Shown: positions 42,735-44,133 of the stretch, piece after piece
Layout: every line of letters starts with the position of its first letter
How positions within the stretch are numbered: the first letter of the stretch is position 1
Assembly (NCBI GenBank): GCA_947373605.1
Contig: CANBYM010000013.1
Location: 1-44,133 of the forward strand
Origin: Comamonadaceae bacterium
Lineage (GTDB): Bacteria > Pseudomonadota > Gammaproteobacteria > Burkholderiales > Burkholderiaceae_C
DNA: 44,133 bases
Reading direction: 5' to 3'
Translations under genes and position numbers: made by a program
The notes under the pieces: model-generated
The model's database searches: none
What the model was told of the DNA's origin: nothing
The model's input: only the letters and a program-made list of their open reading frames with translations

Positions 42735-43508
42735 ATGACGACTGACTTCATTCTCCAGACGCAAAAGCTCACCAAAGAGTTCAAAGGGTTTATTGCGGTG
42801 GACAAGGTGGACCTGCAGGTGCGCAGGGGCACCATCCACGCACTGATCGGGCCCAATGGCGCCGGTAAAACAACCTGCTTTAACTTGTTGACCAAATTCA
42901 TCCGGCCCACCAGCGGGGTCATTTTGTTTAACGGCCATGACATTACCCAGGAAGCACCCGCGCAAATTGCGCGGCGCGGCATCATTCGCTCGTTTCAGAT
43001 TTCCGCGGTGTTTCCTCATTTGACCGTGATGGAGAACGTGCGCGTTGCCTTGCAGCGCAAACTGGGAACCTCGTTTCATTTCTGGCGTGCTGAAAGTTCG
43101 CTCGATGGTCTGAATGCCCGTGCGATGGAGTTGCTGGCCTCTGTGGATCTGGAAGGTTACGCCCACAACGTCACCGTAGAGTTGAGCTATGGCCGCAAAC
43201 GTGCACTGGAGATTGCCACCACGCTTGCGATGGAACCTGAACTTATGCTGCTTGATGAACCCACACAGGGTATGGGCCTGGAAGATGTGGACCGCATCCG
43301 TCAACTGATTAAAAAAGTAGCTGCGAATCGCACCGTGTTGATGGTGGAGCACAACATGAGCGTGGTGTCCAGTATTGCCGACACGATTACGGTGTTGCAA
43401 CGCGGTGCAACCCTGGCCGAAGGGCCGTATGCACAGGTTTCGAAAAATCCGGCAGTGATTGAGGCCTATATGGGTAGCGCGGATACCGAACTCGTTGGTG
43501 CTCACTAA
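42735..43508 (+). CDS. livG: ABC transporter ATPase, branched-chain amino acid type (LivG-like)
   Basis: A 257-residue ATPase of the LivG group. Walker A GPNGAGKT, a Q-loop area SFQISAVFPHLTVMENVRVAL, signature LSYGRKRALEIATTLAMEP (the LSYG form of this group), Walker B LMLLDEPTQGMG and switch His VEHNM. Substrates of this transporter class include branched-chain amino acids, aromatic acids and urea. The permease and binding-protein genes are not upstream of it, so the substrate cannot be read from the window. Confidence 0.9.
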   Translation: MTTDFILQTQKLTKEFKGFIAVDKVDLQVRRGTIHALIGPNGAGKTTCFNLLTKFIRPTSGVILFNGHDITQEAPAQIARRGIIRSFQISAVFPHLTVMENVRVALQRKLGTSFHFWRAESSLDGLNARAMELLASVDLEGYAHNVTVELSYGRKRALEIATTLAMEPELMLLDEPTQGMGLEDVDRIRQLIKKVAANRTVLMVEHNMSVVSSIADTITVLQRGATLAEGPYAQVSKNPAVIEAYMGSADTELVGAH

Positions 43509-43595
43509 ATGAGCTCCCACGTTCATCACTGCGTGTATTCACTGCCCCCCGAGGGGGCGCAGGCCACCCTTGGGACGGCCCGGCGGGAGCCCTAA
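43509..43595. repeat. GC-rich intergenic repeat of Comamonadaceae type
   Basis: The spacer between livG and livF carries GCCCCC-CGA-GGGGGC (6-bp stem) and is closed by GCTCCC ... GGGAGC. I recall near-identical elements (CTGCCCCCCGAGGGGGC) as dispersed intergenic repeats in Comamonadaceae. It may fold into a REP-like structure that stabilises the mRNA. Confidence 0.6.
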
Positions 43596-43598
43596 GAC

Positions 43599-44133
43599 AT
43601 GTCAACCACATTCCTCGAAATTCGCGATTTGCACGCCTGGTATGGTGAGTCACACGTCTTGCATGGTGTGAACTTCAATGTGCAGGAGGGCGAAGTGGTT
43701 ACGCTCCTGGGCCGCAACGGGGCAGGGCGCACCAGTACCATGCGCGCCATCATGGGCTTGACCGGCAGCCGCAAGGGCTCGATCAAAGTGCATGGCAAGG
43801 AAACCATTAACGCGGGCACGCACAACATCGCCCGTCTGGGTGTGGGCTATTGCCCGGAAGAGCGTGGAATTTTTTCCAGCCTTTCCACTGAAGAAAACCT
43901 GATGCTTCCGCCCGAACTGGCCAAAGGCGGCATGAGCATTGACGAGATTTACGCGATGTTCCCCAATCTCAAGGAACGTGCTCACAGCCAGGGTACGCGC
44001 TTGTCGGGTGGCGAGCAGCAAATGCTGGCGGTGGCGCGCATTTTGCGCACGGGCGCACGGCTGCTGCTGCTTGATGAAATCTCGGAAGGTCTGGCCCCGG
44101 TGATCGTTCAGGCGCTGGCAAAAATGATTGTGA
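43599..44133 (+). CDS. livF: ABC transporter ATPase, LivF-like (partial, runs off the window)
   Basis: The ATG at 43599 begins MSTTFLEIRDLHAWYGESHVLHGVNF; the frame stays open to the window end (178 codons plus one base). It is absent from the ORF track. Walker A reads GRNGAGRT, with Arg where Lys is normal; LivF signature RLSGGEQQMLAVARIL and Walker B LLLLDEISEGLAP are intact. It pairs with livG upstream. Confidence 0.9.
   Translation, partial: MSTTFLEIRDLHAWYGESHVLHGVNFNVQEGEVVTLLGRNGAGRTSTMRAIMGLTGSRKGSIKVHGKETINAGTHNIARLGVGYCPEERGIFSSLSTEENLMLPPELAKGGMSIDEIYAMFPNLKERAHSQGTRLSGGEQQMLAVARILRTGARLLLLDEISEGLAPVIVQALAKMIV

Overview
The window looks like chromosomal DNA of a betaproteobacterium, most likely order Burkholderiales, family Comamonadaceae (Rhodoferax/Polaromonas-like). 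The assignment rests on three things. The tmRNA encodes the tag ANDERFALAA. The core order is thrS-infC-rpmI-rplT-pheS-pheT-ihfA-merR and there is a phaC-phaA-phaB locus. A GC-rich intergenic repeat of the kind I remember from Comamonadaceae lies between the two last ABC ATPase genes. No database search was possible, so the genus is inference.

Layout. 1-8.1 kb: translation operon on + (thrS, infC with an AUC start codon, rpmI, rplT, pheS, pheT, ihfA, a MerR-family regulator), with hairpins or attenuators between thrS and infC and between rplT and pheS. 8.1-10.5 kb: an AT-richer stretch with a 629-bp non-coding gap, a UDP-glucose dehydrogenase gene, a possible integrase N-terminal scrap with a tandem 11-mer, and tRNA-Pro(GGG) on -. 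10.5-16.5 kb, - strand: tmRNA, a FimV-like protein, and a compact five-gene set (monooxygenase-like protein, FAH-family hydrolase, NUDIX hydrolase, DnaQ exonuclease/GIY-YIG fusion, EcsC-like protein). 16.5-21.4 kb: pgeF, a small convergent membrane protein gene, and the polyhydroxybutyrate genes phaC-phaA-phaB ending in a strong terminator. 21.5-23.7 kb: an HD-GYP protein, then on - a zapB-like/zapA pair followed by a predicted 6S RNA.

23.7-31 kb: a cobalamin regulon. A cobalamin riboswitch precedes btuB, a signal-less BtuF-like protein, btuF, btuC, btuD and cobQ. From the signal-less gene onward, neighbouring genes overlap by 4 bp. The set covers outer-membrane uptake, periplasmic capture, inner-membrane import and one late step of corrinoid assembly. 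31-34.5 kb, - strand: HDOD, endonuclease III (nth), a second HDOD and a membrane GGDEF diguanylate cyclase in one tight run. 34.5-38.4 kb: a PLP aminotransferase, an AsmA-like membrane protein, a FrnE-type DsbA-family protein, serB (convergent) and a VOC protein. 38.4-44.1 kb: mfd (-) divergent from ispD (+), then the ATPase genes of a branched-chain amino acid type ABC transporter; the second runs off the window and has Arg in place of the Walker A Lys.

Most of the window is ordinary core genome. The points most worth checking are the signal-less BtuF-like protein in the riboswitch-controlled operon, the HDOD-nth-HDOD-GGDEF cluster, the DnaQ/GIY-YIG fusion, the possible mobile-element scar beside tRNA-Pro, a possible 8-codon leader before the HD-GYP gene, and the regulatory RNA structures. 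I did not find a clearly new system.
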